From an uncultured Pseudomonadota bacterium (GTDB taxonomy: Bacteria; Pseudomonadota; Gammaproteobacteria; Burkholderiales; CAIKXV01), in assembly GCA_903831455.1 (NCBI GenBank), contig CAIKXV010000027.1:1-39207 (forward strand): a stretch of DNA of 39,207 bases, in the 5' to 3' direction. Positions 17,512-25,368 of this stretch are shown piece after piece. A program made the position numbers and the translations under genes. The notes under the pieces were generated by a model, which did not search any database, was not told the origin of the DNA, and saw nothing but the letters and a program-made list of their open reading frames with translations. Each line of letters begins with the position of its first letter. Positions within the stretch are counted from its first letter, which is position 1.

Positions 17512-17832
17512 ATGGCCGCGACGCTCGCGCATCGCCAGTGCCGGCCGGATGCCCCCGCGCTGGCAGCCGACGCGCTGCCCGGCCTCCTGGAGCAAGTGGC
17601 CGGGTGGCGGATCGACAACGGATACCTGGTGCGCGAATTCCGCTTCGCGGACTACCACCGCACGATCGCCTTCGTGAACGCGAGTGCGTGGATCTCGCAC
17701 GCGCAGGACCACCATCCCGACCTCGAGGTCGCCTACGCTCGCTGCAGCGTACGCTTCATCACGCACTCGGCCGGCGGCCTCACGGAAAACGACTTCATCT
17801 GCGCCGCGCGCCACGACGCGCTGGTGGCCTAG
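17512..17832 (+). CDS. phhB: Pterin-4-alpha-carbinolamine dehydratase
   Basis: A 106-residue protein of normal size for the family. It recycles 4a-hydroxytetrahydrobiopterin made by aromatic amino-acid hydroxylases, and may also act as a small regulatory partner. The active-site motif is visible as SHAQDHHPDLEVAYARCSVRF (residues 62-82), with the paired His67-His68 and a further His85 in FITHSAGGLTENDF. It starts one base after the M48 protease stop. No phenylalanine hydroxylase is in the window, so its pterin partner is not shown. Confidence 0.92.
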   Translation: MAATLAHRQCRPDAPALAADALPGLLEQVAGWRIDNGYLVREFRFADYHRTIAFVNASAWISHAQDHHPDLEVAYARCSVRFITHSAGGLTENDFICAARHDALVA

Positions 17833-17928
17833 CGTGACCGTCCGCTCGCCATCGCCCCGGGAGTACGCCTCCTGAAGCCACGGTCGCCACCCGGTTCACG
17901 ACCGGGCCCGGTCGTCACCCGAGGGGGG

Positions 17929-18801
17929 GTGGTGGTCGCCACCTTCGGCCGGCATGTCGAGGTGATGCCGGACGCAGGCGACACCGCCATCGGCTGCGTG
18001 GTGCGCGGCCGTCGACTCGAACCGGTCTGCGGAGACCGGGTACGCCTCGCGCTGCCGGCCGAGGGACGCGATGCAGCGCAGGGCGTGATCGAATCGATCG
18101 AGCCCCGGCGCAACCTGATGTTCCGGCGCGATGCCTTCCGCGAAAAACTCCTCGCGTCCAACCTCGACGCCGTCCTCTGCGTGGTCGCCCTGCAACCGGC
18201 GTTCTCCGAGGACCTCGTATCCCGGTGCCTGATCGCCGCCGAGGCGGCCGGACTCGACATGGCGATCGCGCTCAACAAGATCGATCTTCCCGGAGAGGAT
18301 GCGGCGCGCGGGCGGCTGGCGCCGTTCGCCGCGCTCGGCTATCCGGTGATCGGCGTGTCGGCGCGCGAGGGGGCGGGACACCTGCTCGAACGACTGGCCG
18401 GGCGCCGGACGCTCCTCATCGGCCAGTCGGGCATGGGCAAGTCGACGCTGATCAACGCGCTGGTGCCGCAGGCGCGGGCGGCGACCGGGGACATCTCGAT
18501 CGCGCTCGACAGCGGGCGGCACACCACGACCTCGAGCCGCCTGTACGCCCTTCCCGCCGGCGGCGACCTGCTCGACTCACCCGGCCTGCAGGCATTCGGC
18601 CTCGCGCACCTCGATCGCCGGCAACTGGCCTCGGCGTTCCGCGAGTTTCGTGCGCTGATGGGGCAGTGCCGCTTCGGGGACTGCGCGCATCGCTCGGAAC
18701 CCGACTGCGCGGTACTCGCGGCGGTCGCCCGCGGCGACGTGCATCCGACGCGACTCCAGACCTGGCACCGGCTGCTCGACGAACGCCCGAGGGGCTACTA
18801 G
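17929..18801 (+). CDS. rsgA: RsgA, small-ribosomal-subunit biogenesis GTPase
   Basis: A circularly permuted GTPase of at least 290 residues that acts late in 30S maturation. An OB-like N-terminal domain is followed by motifs in permuted order: G4 NKID at 116-119, then G1 GQSGMGKST at 165-173, then G3 DSPG at 216-219. The C-terminal zinc site is Cys247, Cys252, His254 and Cys260, the same spacing as in E. coli. The N terminus is uncertain. GTG 17929 or 17932 gives a short start within VVVATFGRH. The frame is open upstream to 17833, and CTG 17872 has GGGAG eight bases before it and would add 19 mostly basic residues. It is convergent with the methyltransferase gene. Confidence 0.93.
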   Translation: MVVATFGRHVEVMPDAGDTAIGCVVRGRRLEPVCGDRVRLALPAEGRDAAQGVIESIEPRRNLMFRRDAFREKLLASNLDAVLCVVALQPAFSEDLVSRCLIAAEAAGLDMAIALNKIDLPGEDAARGRLAPFAALGYPVIGVSAREGAGHLLERLAGRRTLLIGQSGMGKSTLINALVPQARAATGDISIALDSGRHTTTSSRLYALPAGGDLLDSPGLQAFGLAHLDRRQLASAFREFRALMGQCRFGDCAHRSEPDCAVLAAVARGDVHPTRLQTWHRLLDERPRGY

Positions 18802-18805
18802 CCAA

Positions 18806-18819
18806 CCGAGCCCCCTCGG
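18806..18819. terminator. Hairpin between convergent rsgA and methyltransferase genes
   Basis: CCGAG-CCCC-CTCGG gives a 5-bp stem and a 4-base loop in the 24-base gap between two converging stops. No U tract follows on either strand. It is short, and the call rests mainly on position. Confidence 0.3.
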
Positions 18820-18825
18820 CATCGG

Positions 18826-19863
18826 TCATGTCCCGCGGCTGCCTCCGGCGGCAAGCAACGCGTCGAGCAGGGCCCGGGGAGCCGCAGGCAGACGGCGGCT
18901 CGCGCTCGACTCGCCGAGCCGGGAACCCAGGCGCCGGACGGCGCGTGCCAGCGGCTGTCCGCTCGCGTAATGGGCGAGCGAGGTGTGCGCGCGTCGCACC
19001 GCGAGCACGCGCTGGGCGCTGCTGGGCAGGTGCCCGGGAGGGGGAGGCGACGGGCAGTCCGCCTGGGGCCGACGGAACGTCACGCACACGTTGCCTCCGT
19101 CGGGCGACACCCAGCAGGCCACCGGCTGGAGTCCGGCACGCTCGCCGATGCGCTCGAGGGTGGCGGGATTGAAGTTGTAGAGATGCGCGAAGTGGTAGAG
19201 GTGCCCGGGCGCCTGGCAGGTCGCCTCGACGTTGGGTACCTCGATCACGGCAAGACCGCCCGGTGCGAGCCATTCGCGCACCCTGCCCAGCGCCGCCGCC
19301 GGGTCGCGCAGGTGCTCGAGCACGTGGAACATCGTGACCAGGTCGAACACGGCCTCGCCGGGTTGCGCCTCGGCGAACGAGCAGATCTGCAGGTCGAGGC
19401 CGAGTTCCCGCTGCGCGTGCTCGGCATAGCCGCGGTTCGGTTCGATACCCTTCACCGCGAGCCCGGTACTCCTGCCCAGGAGGTAGGCGAATTCGCCCCC
19501 GCCCGCCCCGACGTCGAGCGCGCGGCGCGCCCCGGGTGCGAGGACAGGCAGGCGCGAGAGCCGGTCCAGCGCGACCCTGCCCGCTCGCAGCAGGTGCCGG
19601 CGCGACGGTGCGTACGCCTGCTTGTAGTCGAGCCGGTAGCGCTTCGAGTAGAACTCGTCGATCTGCGCGGCATCGGGCATGGGATCGGTCCGCACCAGAC
19701 CGCAGCCCGAGCATGCGACGGTGCGCAGCGGCGCGCCGTCGCGGTCGCGCAGCGACAGCACGGTCGCCGCGGACTCCCCGCACAGCACGCACGGATCGCG
19801 GGCAACGAGCGACTCGCCCGGAACGGGCCCGGCAACGGTACGGCCATCAGCCATCGTGTTCAT
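18826..19863 (-). CDS. Class I SAM-dependent methyltransferase with N-terminal zinc-ribbon-like segment
   Basis: A 345-residue protein. Residues 25-54 hold two CxxC pairs (Cys25/Cys28 and Cys51/Cys54; CVLCGE and CSGCGLV), as in methyltransferases that carry a small zinc-binding N-terminal domain. The SAM-binding motif I is ALDVGAGGGEF at 115-125, followed by VKGIEPNRGY and FDLVTMFHVLEHLRDPAAAL. The ATG at 19861-19863 has GGAGG eight bases upstream, which decides the start against the longer open frame. Related proteins often act on sugars, polysaccharide or small molecules, but the substrate cannot be read here. It follows the Bug gene on the same strand after 110 bases with long runs of CG, where I see no gene. 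Confidence 0.85.
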   Translation of the reverse strand: MNTMADGRTVAGPVPGESLVARDPCVLCGESAATVLSLRDRDGAPLRTVACSGCGLVRTDPMPDAAQIDEFYSKRYRLDYKQAYAPSRRHLLRAGRVALDRLSRLPVLAPGARRALDVGAGGGEFAYLLGRSTGLAVKGIEPNRGYAEHAQRELGLDLQICSFAEAQPGEAVFDLVTMFHVLEHLRDPAAALGRVREWLAPGGLAVIEVPNVEATCQAPGHLYHFAHLYNFNPATLERIGERAGLQPVACWVSPDGGNVCVTFRRPQADCPSPPPPGHLPSSAQRVLAVRRAHTSLAHYASGQPLARAVRRLGSRLGESSASRRLPAAPRALLDALLAAGGSRGT

Positions 19864-19973
19864 CCTGGAGACCTCCACGGCGAGAGGAACGGTCGCGCGC
19901 ACGCGCGACCGGCGTGGCTCGCGAGCATACCGCCCGCGCGCGCGGTGCGGCATGCGCGCGTCCGTGCCGGCGC

Positions 19974-20948
19974 TCACTCCAGTTCGAGTCCGGCGCTCTT
20001 CACCACCCGCGCCCACTTGGCGATTTCCGCCTCGACGAACGCCTGGAACCGCGCACCGGTCAGCGCGGCGGGATCGGCCCCCTGGCCGCGGAGCATCTCG
20101 GCCACCCGCGCATCGGCCAGCGCGCGTCCCGCCTCGGCCTCCAGCAGGCGGGCGCGCTCGCCAGCCAGCGCCGCGGGCGCAAACAGGCCGAACCACGCCA
20201 CGGCCTCGTAGCCGGGGAGCGCCTCGGCCACCGGGGGAACCCCGGGCAGCGCCGCGCTCGGCTGCCGAGAGGTGACCCCGAGCGCGCGCAGGCGCCCGCT
20301 GCGGATGTGGGAAAGGGCGGTGGTGACGTTGGGGAACATCATCGCCACATGCCCGGCCATCACGTCGGACAGCCCCGGCGTGCTGCCCTTGTAGGGGACG
20401 TGCAGCAGGTTGATGCGGGCCATGTCGGCGAACAGCACGCCGGCGAGATGCTGCGAGAATCCGGTGCCGGCCGACGCGTAGGTCAGTGCACCGGGGCGCT
20501 CCCGGGCCAGCGCGATCAGTGCCCGCACGTCGCGGGCAGGCAGCGACGGATTGACCACCAGCACGTTGGGTACCGTCGCGACCAGGGCGAGCGCGGTGAA
20601 GTCCCGGATCGGATGGTAGGGAAGCGACTTCCTGAGGCTGGCGTTGATCGCGTGCGTGCCGCTGTGGCCCATGAGCAGCGTGTAGCCGTCGGGGACCGCG
20701 CGCGCCACGAGTTCGGTACCGATGATGCCGCTCGCGCCGGCCCGGTTGTCCACCACGAAGGGCTGGGCCATGCTCTCGGCGAGACGATGGGCGATGGCGC
20801 GCGACAGGATGTCCGCCCCGCCGCCGGGCGGCCCGGGCACGATCAGGCGGACCGGGCGGGCCGGGTAGCCGGACTGCGCCGACGCCGGGCCCGAGGCGAT
20901 GGCGACGGGGAGGAGCAGCGCGACGGCGCGCAGTGATGCCGGGGCCAT
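19974..20948 (-). CDS. Bug/TctC-family periplasmic solute-binding protein
   Basis: A 324-residue protein of the Bordetella uptake gene (Bug) family, periplasmic receptors for carboxylates and related solutes. Residues 1-24 form a signal peptide ending ASA-Q. Family blocks follow: YPARPVRLIVPGPPGGGADILSR near the N terminus, VVDNRAGASGIIGTELVARAVPDGYTLL, LHVPYKGSTPGLSDVMAGH and ALGVTS. The ATG is at 20946-20948. No tctA or tctB membrane gene is near, as is common for this expanded family. It is divergent from the duplicated-domain secreted protein. Ligand unknown. Confidence 0.93.
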   Translation of the reverse strand: MAPASLRAVALLLPVAIASGPASAQSGYPARPVRLIVPGPPGGGADILSRAIAHRLAESMAQPFVVDNRAGASGIIGTELVARAVPDGYTLLMGHSGTHAINASLRKSLPYHPIRDFTALALVATVPNVLVVNPSLPARDVRALIALARERPGALTYASAGTGFSQHLAGVLFADMARINLLHVPYKGSTPGLSDVMAGHVAMMFPNVTTALSHIRSGRLRALGVTSRQPSAALPGVPPVAEALPGYEAVAWFGLFAPAALAGERARLLEAEAGRALADARVAEMLRGQGADPAALTGARFQAFVEAEIAKWARVVKSAGLELE

Positions 20949-21079
20949 GATGCGGGACGGCGACGATGCCGCAGGGTTCGACGTCGGCCTAGTCTAGCCG
21001 TTCGACCGCGAACACGCGCGAGGCCTGCGCAGGTATCCTCGCCTCGTCGCCGCACCGCCGCGCCCGCCACCTCCGCCCC

Positions 21080-21772
21080 ATGCCGAGCCTCCAGTCCCCC
21101 GTCCCCCGCCTCGCGCGCACCCTGCGCGCGGCCGCGTGCCTCGCATCGCTTTGCGTGGCGGGAGCCGCGCAGGGCAACGGGATCCGCGCCCCGGATCCCG
21201 AGGAACTGTCGGTCTCGGTCGGCTCGTGGCTGTGCGAACGCTACCTGCCTGCCGTCGGCGCACAGGGAGCGCTCGCCCGCGACATCCTCGACTCGGTAGA
21301 ACCCTTCGCGCTCGGCTACGTGGCCGGCGTGGCCGATGCCACCGGGCGGCGGGTGGCCGACAACCCGGAGACCGAGCGCCGCGTCGTGTCGCTGCTGACC
21401 GACGGATGCCGGGCGGACGCCGGACGCGCGATCCGCGACGTCACCCTGCTGGTCGGGCGCGCGATGGTCGAGGCGAACGCCGCCCACGAGACGGCGGAGG
21501 GTACCCCTCCCGGTCCCGGGCGCAGCGCATGCGGCCCGTGGCTGGAGGCGAGGACCCGTGGCCCGGTGCCGCGAACGGACAACTGGGCGGAGGGCTACGT
21601 GAACGCGCGCTTCGAACGCGCGGGGCGGGGCCTCATTCCGACTGCCCGCAATCGAACACGCGTGCTCGATCAGGTCGCGGCATCCTGCTCGGCCTCGCCC
21701 TCGGGCACCGTGCGCGAGGCCGCTCGCCGTGCCGCCGACCAGGCGCTGGCAGGCGCCGGCACCTCGCGCTGA
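21080..21772 (+). CDS. Unrecognised secreted protein with two tandem copies of one domain
   Basis: A 230-residue protein I do not recognise. A signal peptide covers about residues 1-32 (hydrophobic AAACLASLCVAGAA). The mature part contains the same pattern twice: W50-L..GY(79-80)V..R101-V..C110..R119 and W154-L..GY(172-173)V..R194-V..C203..R212. The Tyr-to-Cys distance is 30 residues in both copies, and Arg-to-Cys 9 in both. Each copy has a second Cys near its start (Cys52, Cys151), so one disulfide per copy is plausible. The GYVAGVADATG stretch is faintly like the Rap1a/Tai immunity group, but that is weak. A possible -10 (TATCCT at 21034-21039) precedes it. The next gene follows after 45 bases. 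Confidence 0.75.
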   Translation: MPSLQSPVPRLARTLRAAACLASLCVAGAAQGNGIRAPDPEELSVSVGSWLCERYLPAVGAQGALARDILDSVEPFALGYVAGVADATGRRVADNPETERRVVSLLTDGCRADAGRAIRDVTLLVGRAMVEANAAHETAEGTPPGPGRSACGPWLEARTRGPVPRTDNWAEGYVNARFERAGRGLIPTARNRTRVLDQVAASCSASPSGTVREAARRAADQALAGAGTSR

Positions 21773-21817
21773 GCCATCCCCATCCCGAAGACCCCCTGAA
21801 CCACGACGGAGTAGCCC

Positions 21818-22225
21818 ATGGCCGAACGCCCGGAAGACCGCATGCCCGAACCCGTGATGGATGGCGAGGCCCTCTGTCGCGAGGAGATCTACACCGACGG
21901 CAAGGTCGGCACGCTGCGTTGCCTCGTACCGGTGAAACTCGATGGCAGCCAGGATCCCGCCCGGCCGATGCGCTTCGTCGGCGAAGCGCAGATCCTCACC
22001 CCCGCCGGTGCCCTGCCGCTGTCCTTCGACGTGCCGGGCGGGACGCTCGCCGAGGCGGTGGTCAACTACGCAGACGCCGCCCGCGAAGGCATCGAACGCG
22101 CGGTGCGCGAGATCCAGGAAATGCGGCGCCAGGCAGCCTCCGGCCTGGTCATCCCGAAGGGGCCGATCGGGCCGGGCGGGCTGCCCGGCGCCGGCGGCGG
22201 CGGGGGCCGCATCCAGATGCCCTGA
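21818..22225 (+). CDS. Unrecognised small protein with glycine-rich tail
   Basis: A 135-residue protein with no signal peptide or membrane segment, so probably cytoplasmic. The core reads CREEIYTDGKVGTLRCLVPVKLDG (20-43), then a likely beta-rich part (MRFVGEAQILTPAGALPLSFDVPG) and one long charged helix (AEAVVNYADAAREGIERAVREIQEMRRQ, 78-105). The tail from about 115 is Gly/Pro-rich (PIGPGGLPGAGGGGG). GGAG at 21808-21811, six bases before the ATG, supports the start. It appears to share a transcript with the duplicated-domain secreted protein. I cannot assign a function. Confidence 0.75.
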   Translation: MAERPEDRMPEPVMDGEALCREEIYTDGKVGTLRCLVPVKLDGSQDPARPMRFVGEAQILTPAGALPLSFDVPGGTLAEAVVNYADAAREGIERAVREIQEMRRQAASGLVIPKGPIGPGGLPGAGGGGGRIQMP

Positions 22226-22251
22226 CCGGCGCGACCGGCAGCCGGCCAGCC

Positions 22252-22268
22252 CTCGCGCGGCGCGCGAG
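22252..22268. terminator. Hairpin between convergent small gene and panC
   Basis: CTCGCGC-GGC-GCGCGAG gives a perfect 7-bp stem with a 3-base loop in the 54-base gap between two converging stops. No U tract follows on either strand. It is likely to act as a bidirectional terminator. Confidence 0.45.
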
Positions 22269-22279
22269 CGCGCCGGCGC

Positions 22280-23110
22280 TCAGGGAAGCTCGACCTCGAC
22301 GTTGTCGATCAGCCGCGTGCGTCCCAGGCGCGCAGCCGCCAGCACGACCAGGCGTCGATCCGCGGCGGTCGCCGGCTGCAGGTCGCTCTGGCGGCGCACC
22401 GCGAGGTACTCGGGCTGCCATCCCCGTGCCGACAACTCGTCGTGCGACTCGCGCTCGATGCGCCCGTGCAATTCGCCGGCCAGCACCCGCGCCCGCGCGC
22501 GCATCAGCACTGCATGCAGTTGCGGGGCCTCGGCTCGCTCGCTCCCGGAGAGGTAGGAGTTCCTCGAAGACAGCGCGAGTCCGTCGGGTGCGCGCACGGT
22601 CTCGGCGGGAATGATCTCGATCGGCAAGGCGAGTTGCCGGACCATGTCGCGCAGCACGATGTACTGCTGGTAGTCCTTCTTGCCGAACAACGCGGCGTGC
22701 GGACGGACCATGTTGAACAGCTTGAGCACGACGGTGGCTACCCCGCGGAAGTGCCCGGGGCGCACCGCGCCATCGAGCACGTGCTGGAGCGCGGAGGGCT
22801 CGACCACGAAGGTCTGCGGCTCGGGGTAGATCTCCCGCTCGTCGGGCGCGAACACCACGTCGGCCCCCGCGGAGCGGCACTTCTCGCAGTCCGCCTGCAG
22901 CGTGCGCGGATAGCGATCGAAGTCCTCGCGAGGGCCGAATTGAAGGCGGTTCACGAAGATGCTCACGACCGTGCAGGCGGCCCTCGGCTTGGCGAGCCGC
23001 ACGAGCTGGATGTGCCCGTCGTGGAGGTTGCCCATCGTGGGCACGAACACGTTGTTGGGTTCGCGCTGGAGCCGCTCGCGCAGCGCGGCAACGGAGTGGA
23101 TCACGTCCAT
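22280..23110 (-). CDS. panC: Pantothenate synthetase
   Basis: A 276-residue enzyme joining pantoate and beta-alanine with ATP, the last step to vitamin B5. The nucleotide-binding HxGH block is PTMGNLHDGH at residues 24-33. The pantoate and ATP site blocks FGKKDYQQYIVLRDM and LSSRNSYLS are also clear. The open frame reaches further upstream, but the ATG at 23108-23110 (MDVIHSVAALRERL) is the family start. It follows panB by 37 bases on the same strand, so the two pantothenate genes act together. Nothing unusual in length or motifs. Confidence 0.96.
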   Translation of the reverse strand: MDVIHSVAALRERLQREPNNVFVPTMGNLHDGHIQLVRLAKPRAACTVVSIFVNRLQFGPREDFDRYPRTLQADCEKCRSAGADVVFAPDEREIYPEPQTFVVEPSALQHVLDGAVRPGHFRGVATVVLKLFNMVRPHAALFGKKDYQQYIVLRDMVRQLALPIEIIPAETVRAPDGLALSSRNSYLSGSERAEAPQLHAVLMRARARVLAGELHGRIERESHDELSARGWQPEYLAVRRQSDLQPATAADRRLVVLAAARLGRTRLIDNVEVELP

Positions 23111-23147
23111 GACGGCCTGGTGTGTAGACGGAGGGCTGGGGCCAGGG

Positions 23148-24011
23148 CTAGAAGGAATGCTCCGGACCGGGGAAGGTACGCGCCTTGACCTCGCGCACGT
23201 AGGCGGCAACGGCCGCCTCGATGCTGCCGGCCCCCTGCATGAAGTTCCTGACGAACCGCGCCTTGCGCCCGGGGAACACGTCGAGCATGTCGTGCAGCAC
23301 CAGCACCTGCCCGGAGCAGTCCACGCCGGCGCCGATGCCGATGGTGGGGACCGGGCAGGCGCGGGTCAGTTCGGCGGCCAGCGCAGCCGGGATGGCCTCG
23401 AACAGCAGCAGGCCGGCTCCGGCCGCCGCGAGTTCGGACGCCTCGTGTCGCAGGCGCGCCTGGGCGTCGGCGTCCCTGCCCTGCACGCGGTAGCCGCCCA
23501 GCTGGTGGACCGACTGCGGGGTGAGCCCGATATGCGCGCACACGGGCACGCCGCGCTCGACGAGGAAACGCACGGTCTCCACCATCGCCACGCCACCCTC
23601 GATCTTCACCATCTGCGCACCGGCGGCCATCAACGAGGCCGCATTCTCGAACGCCTGCTGGGGGCTGACCTGGAAGGAGCCGAATGGCATGTCGGCCACG
23701 ATGAAGGCCTTCGTCGCGGCGCGTGCCACGCACTCGGTGTGGTAGACCATGTCGCGCAGCGACACGCTCAGCGTGGAGTCGCGTCCCTGCACCACCATGC
23801 CGAGCGAGTCGCCCACGAGGATGGTGTCGACTCCGGCGCGCTCGAGCAGCGACGCGAAGCTGGCGTCGTAGGCGGTGAGCATGGCGATGGGTTCCCCGCG
23901 CCCGGCCATCTGGCGAAGGGTATGCAGGGTCACTCGCGCGAGGCGCGGCGTATCGGCCGTGGCCGGGCCGCTGGCCGAGGGCTGTCCGGCGGTACCGTAG
24001 GGGGGAGTCAT
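23148..24011 (-). CDS. panB: Ketopantoate hydroxymethyltransferase
   Basis: A 287-residue TIM-barrel enzyme that makes ketopantoate from 2-oxoisovalerate and methylene-tetrahydrofolate. Diagnostic blocks are [19 protein letters not shown], the metal-binding [11 protein letters not shown], the DMPFGSFQ segment, KIEGG and [19 protein letters not shown]. The ATG at 24009-24011 gives an N-terminal extension of about 25 Ser/Pro-rich residues before the conserved part begins at VTLHTLRQM. It lies 95 bases after the deoxynucleoside kinase gene; that spacer can fold (imperfect arms near 24021-24032 and 24061-24072). The folate it needs also depends on folK in the same run. Confidence 0.96.
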   Translation of the reverse strand: MTPPYGTAGQPSASGPATADTPRLARVTLHTLRQMAGRGEPIAMLTAYDASFASLLERAGVDTILVGDSLGMVVQGRDSTLSVSLRDMVYHTECVARAATKAFIVADMPFGSFQVSPQQAFENAASLMAAGAQMVKIEGGVAMVETVRFLVERGVPVCAHIGLTPQSVHQLGGYRVQGRDADAQARLRHEASELAAAGAGLLLFEAIPAALAAELTRACPVPTIGIGAGVDCSGQVLVLHDMLDVFPGRKARFVRNFMQGAGSIEAAVAAYVREVKARTFPGPEHSF

Positions 24012-24106
24012 GGCAGTGGGCTGGGCGGGCGGCGTCGAGCGCCGCGGGTGGCGAGTATCGTCCGCCCGCCAGCGGGATGCAAACGCACGGACGCTGGCCG
24101 GGGCGC

Positions 24107-24751
24107 TCAGCCGCCCCGGCTGAAGAACGCGCGGCGCCCGCGCATGTCGGCCATCTGCTGGAGGAGCAGGCCGAAGTCCTCGTCGCCCTCGGAAAAATCG
24201 AGGTGGTCGCTGTTGACGATCAGCACCGGCGCCGCCTCGTAGCGGTAGAAGAACTGGCTGTAGCTGGCGGCGAGCCGCTCGAGGTACTCCTCGCTGATCC
24301 GACGCTCGTAGCCGATCGCGCGCCGACGGACCCGCTCGACCAGCCGATCGGTGGAGGCCTGCAGGTAGATCACCAGGTCCGGCGCCGGGATCTCTGGCTT
24401 GAGCCGCTCGTACACCTGTTCGTAGAGCCGGTATTCGTCGTCCTCGAGCGTCAGGCGGGCGAACAGCGGGTCCTTCTCCAGCATGAAGTCCGCGACGGTG
24501 ACCTGGCCGAAGAGATCGCCCTGGGCCCGTGCGCGCAGCTGCTCGACGCGCTGGAACAGGAAGAACAGCTGCACGGGCAGCGCATAGCGCCGCGGATCCT
24601 CGTAGAAGCCCGGGAGGAACGGGTTGTCGCCGGGCCGCTCGAGCAGTTCGCTGCCACCCGCCACGGCCACGAGGCGGCGCACCAGCGTGGTCTTGCCGGC
24701 GCCGATCGGGCCTTCGACCACCACATGCCTCAATCGGGAGGGCCAGTTCAT
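24107..24751 (-). CDS. Deoxynucleoside kinase (deoxyadenosine/deoxyguanosine kinase type)
   Basis: A 214-residue P-loop kinase for salvage of deoxynucleosides. The Walker A loop is GPIGAGKT at 14-21. Other family blocks are [44 protein letters not shown], and the lid region [30 protein letters not shown]. Its start overlaps the folK stop by four bases (24748-24751), so it is coupled to folK. Placement between folK and panB is a known betaproteobacterial order. The exact base preference cannot be read from the sequence. Confidence 0.93.
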   Translation of the reverse strand: MNWPSRLRHVVVEGPIGAGKTTLVRRLVAVAGGSELLERPGDNPFLPGFYEDPRRYALPVQLFFLFQRVEQLRARAQGDLFGQVTVADFMLEKDPLFARLTLEDDEYRLYEQVYERLKPEIPAPDLVIYLQASTDRLVERVRRRAIGYERRISEEYLERLAASYSQFFYRYEAAPVLIVNSDHLDFSEGDEDFGLLLQQMADMRGRRAFFSRGG

Positions 24752-25368
24752 GGCATCGGATCCGCCCGGTGCTCGCCCGACAACCGCTCGAGTTCACCGG
24801 CCGCGAGCAGCGGCCCGTCGCGCTCGATGGCCTGCGCGGCAACGGCCGGCAGCAGCGCGGCGACCGGCCCGAGCCCGGGTACGCGGCAGCCGGGCGCGAT
24901 CTCGGCCAGTGGCCTCAGCACGAACGCGCGCGCGGCCATGCGCGGATGCGGCAGTTCGAGGCCGGGCTCGGCGACGCGAGCCTCGCCGTGCATCAGCAGG
25001 TCGAGGTCCAGTCGGCGCGGCGCATCGCGAAACGACCGCGTGCGCCCGCACGCGGTCTCCAGCGCGAGCAGCGCGTCGAGCAGTTCGCGGGGAGCCAGCG
25101 TCGTGTCCACGGCCACCACCGCATTGCAGAACTCCGGCTGGTCGAGATAGCCCACCGGCGCGCTTCGATACAGCGAACTGACCGCGACCATCCGGGTGCC
25201 GGGCAGGCGCGCGATCGCCCGCGCCGCATCCGCCAGTTGCACGGATGGCTCGCCGAGGTTCGCACCCAGCGCGACATAGGCCCGCACCGCCCCCGCCGCC
25301 CGCGGCGAGCGCCCGGCGGCCGGGCCGCAGGCGGCGGACGCGAGCGCCGCGGATTCACGCGGGGTCAC
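24748..25368 (-). CDS. folK: 2-amino-4-hydroxy-6-hydroxymethyldihydropteridine diphosphokinase
   Basis: A 206-residue folate-pathway kinase that transfers pyrophosphate from ATP to the hydroxymethylpterin. The core starts at [12 protein letters not shown]; further motifs are [32 protein letters not shown] (metal-binding Asp pair) and [21 protein letters not shown]. The GTG at 25366-25368 gives about 27 extra Ala-rich residues; a GTG just before the core (VRAYVALG) is the alternative, with no clear Shine-Dalgarno sequence. The chosen start overlaps the pcnB end by 14 bases. It is coupled to the deoxynucleoside kinase by an ATGA overlap. Confidence 0.94.
   Translation of the reverse strand: MTPRESAALASAACGPAAGRSPRAAGAVRAYVALGANLGEPSVQLADAARAIARLPGTRMVAVSSLYRSAPVGYLDQPEFCNAVVAVDTTLAPRELLDALLALETACGRTRSFRDAPRRLDLDLLMHGEARVAEPGLELPHPRMAARAFVLRPLAEIAPGCRVPGLGPVAALLPAVAAQAIERDGPLLAAGELERLSGEHRADPMP

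Noticed and set aside
21136-22614. 492-codon plus-strand frame across the two unrecognised genes and panC
   Set aside because: It is out of frame with both plus-strand genes, which have Shine-Dalgarno or signal-peptide support, and runs antisense into panC.
24012-24106. Folded leader before panB as a riboswitch
   Set aside because: The arms at 24021-24032 and 24061-24072 pair only imperfectly and match no riboswitch class I know; GC richness alone could explain it.
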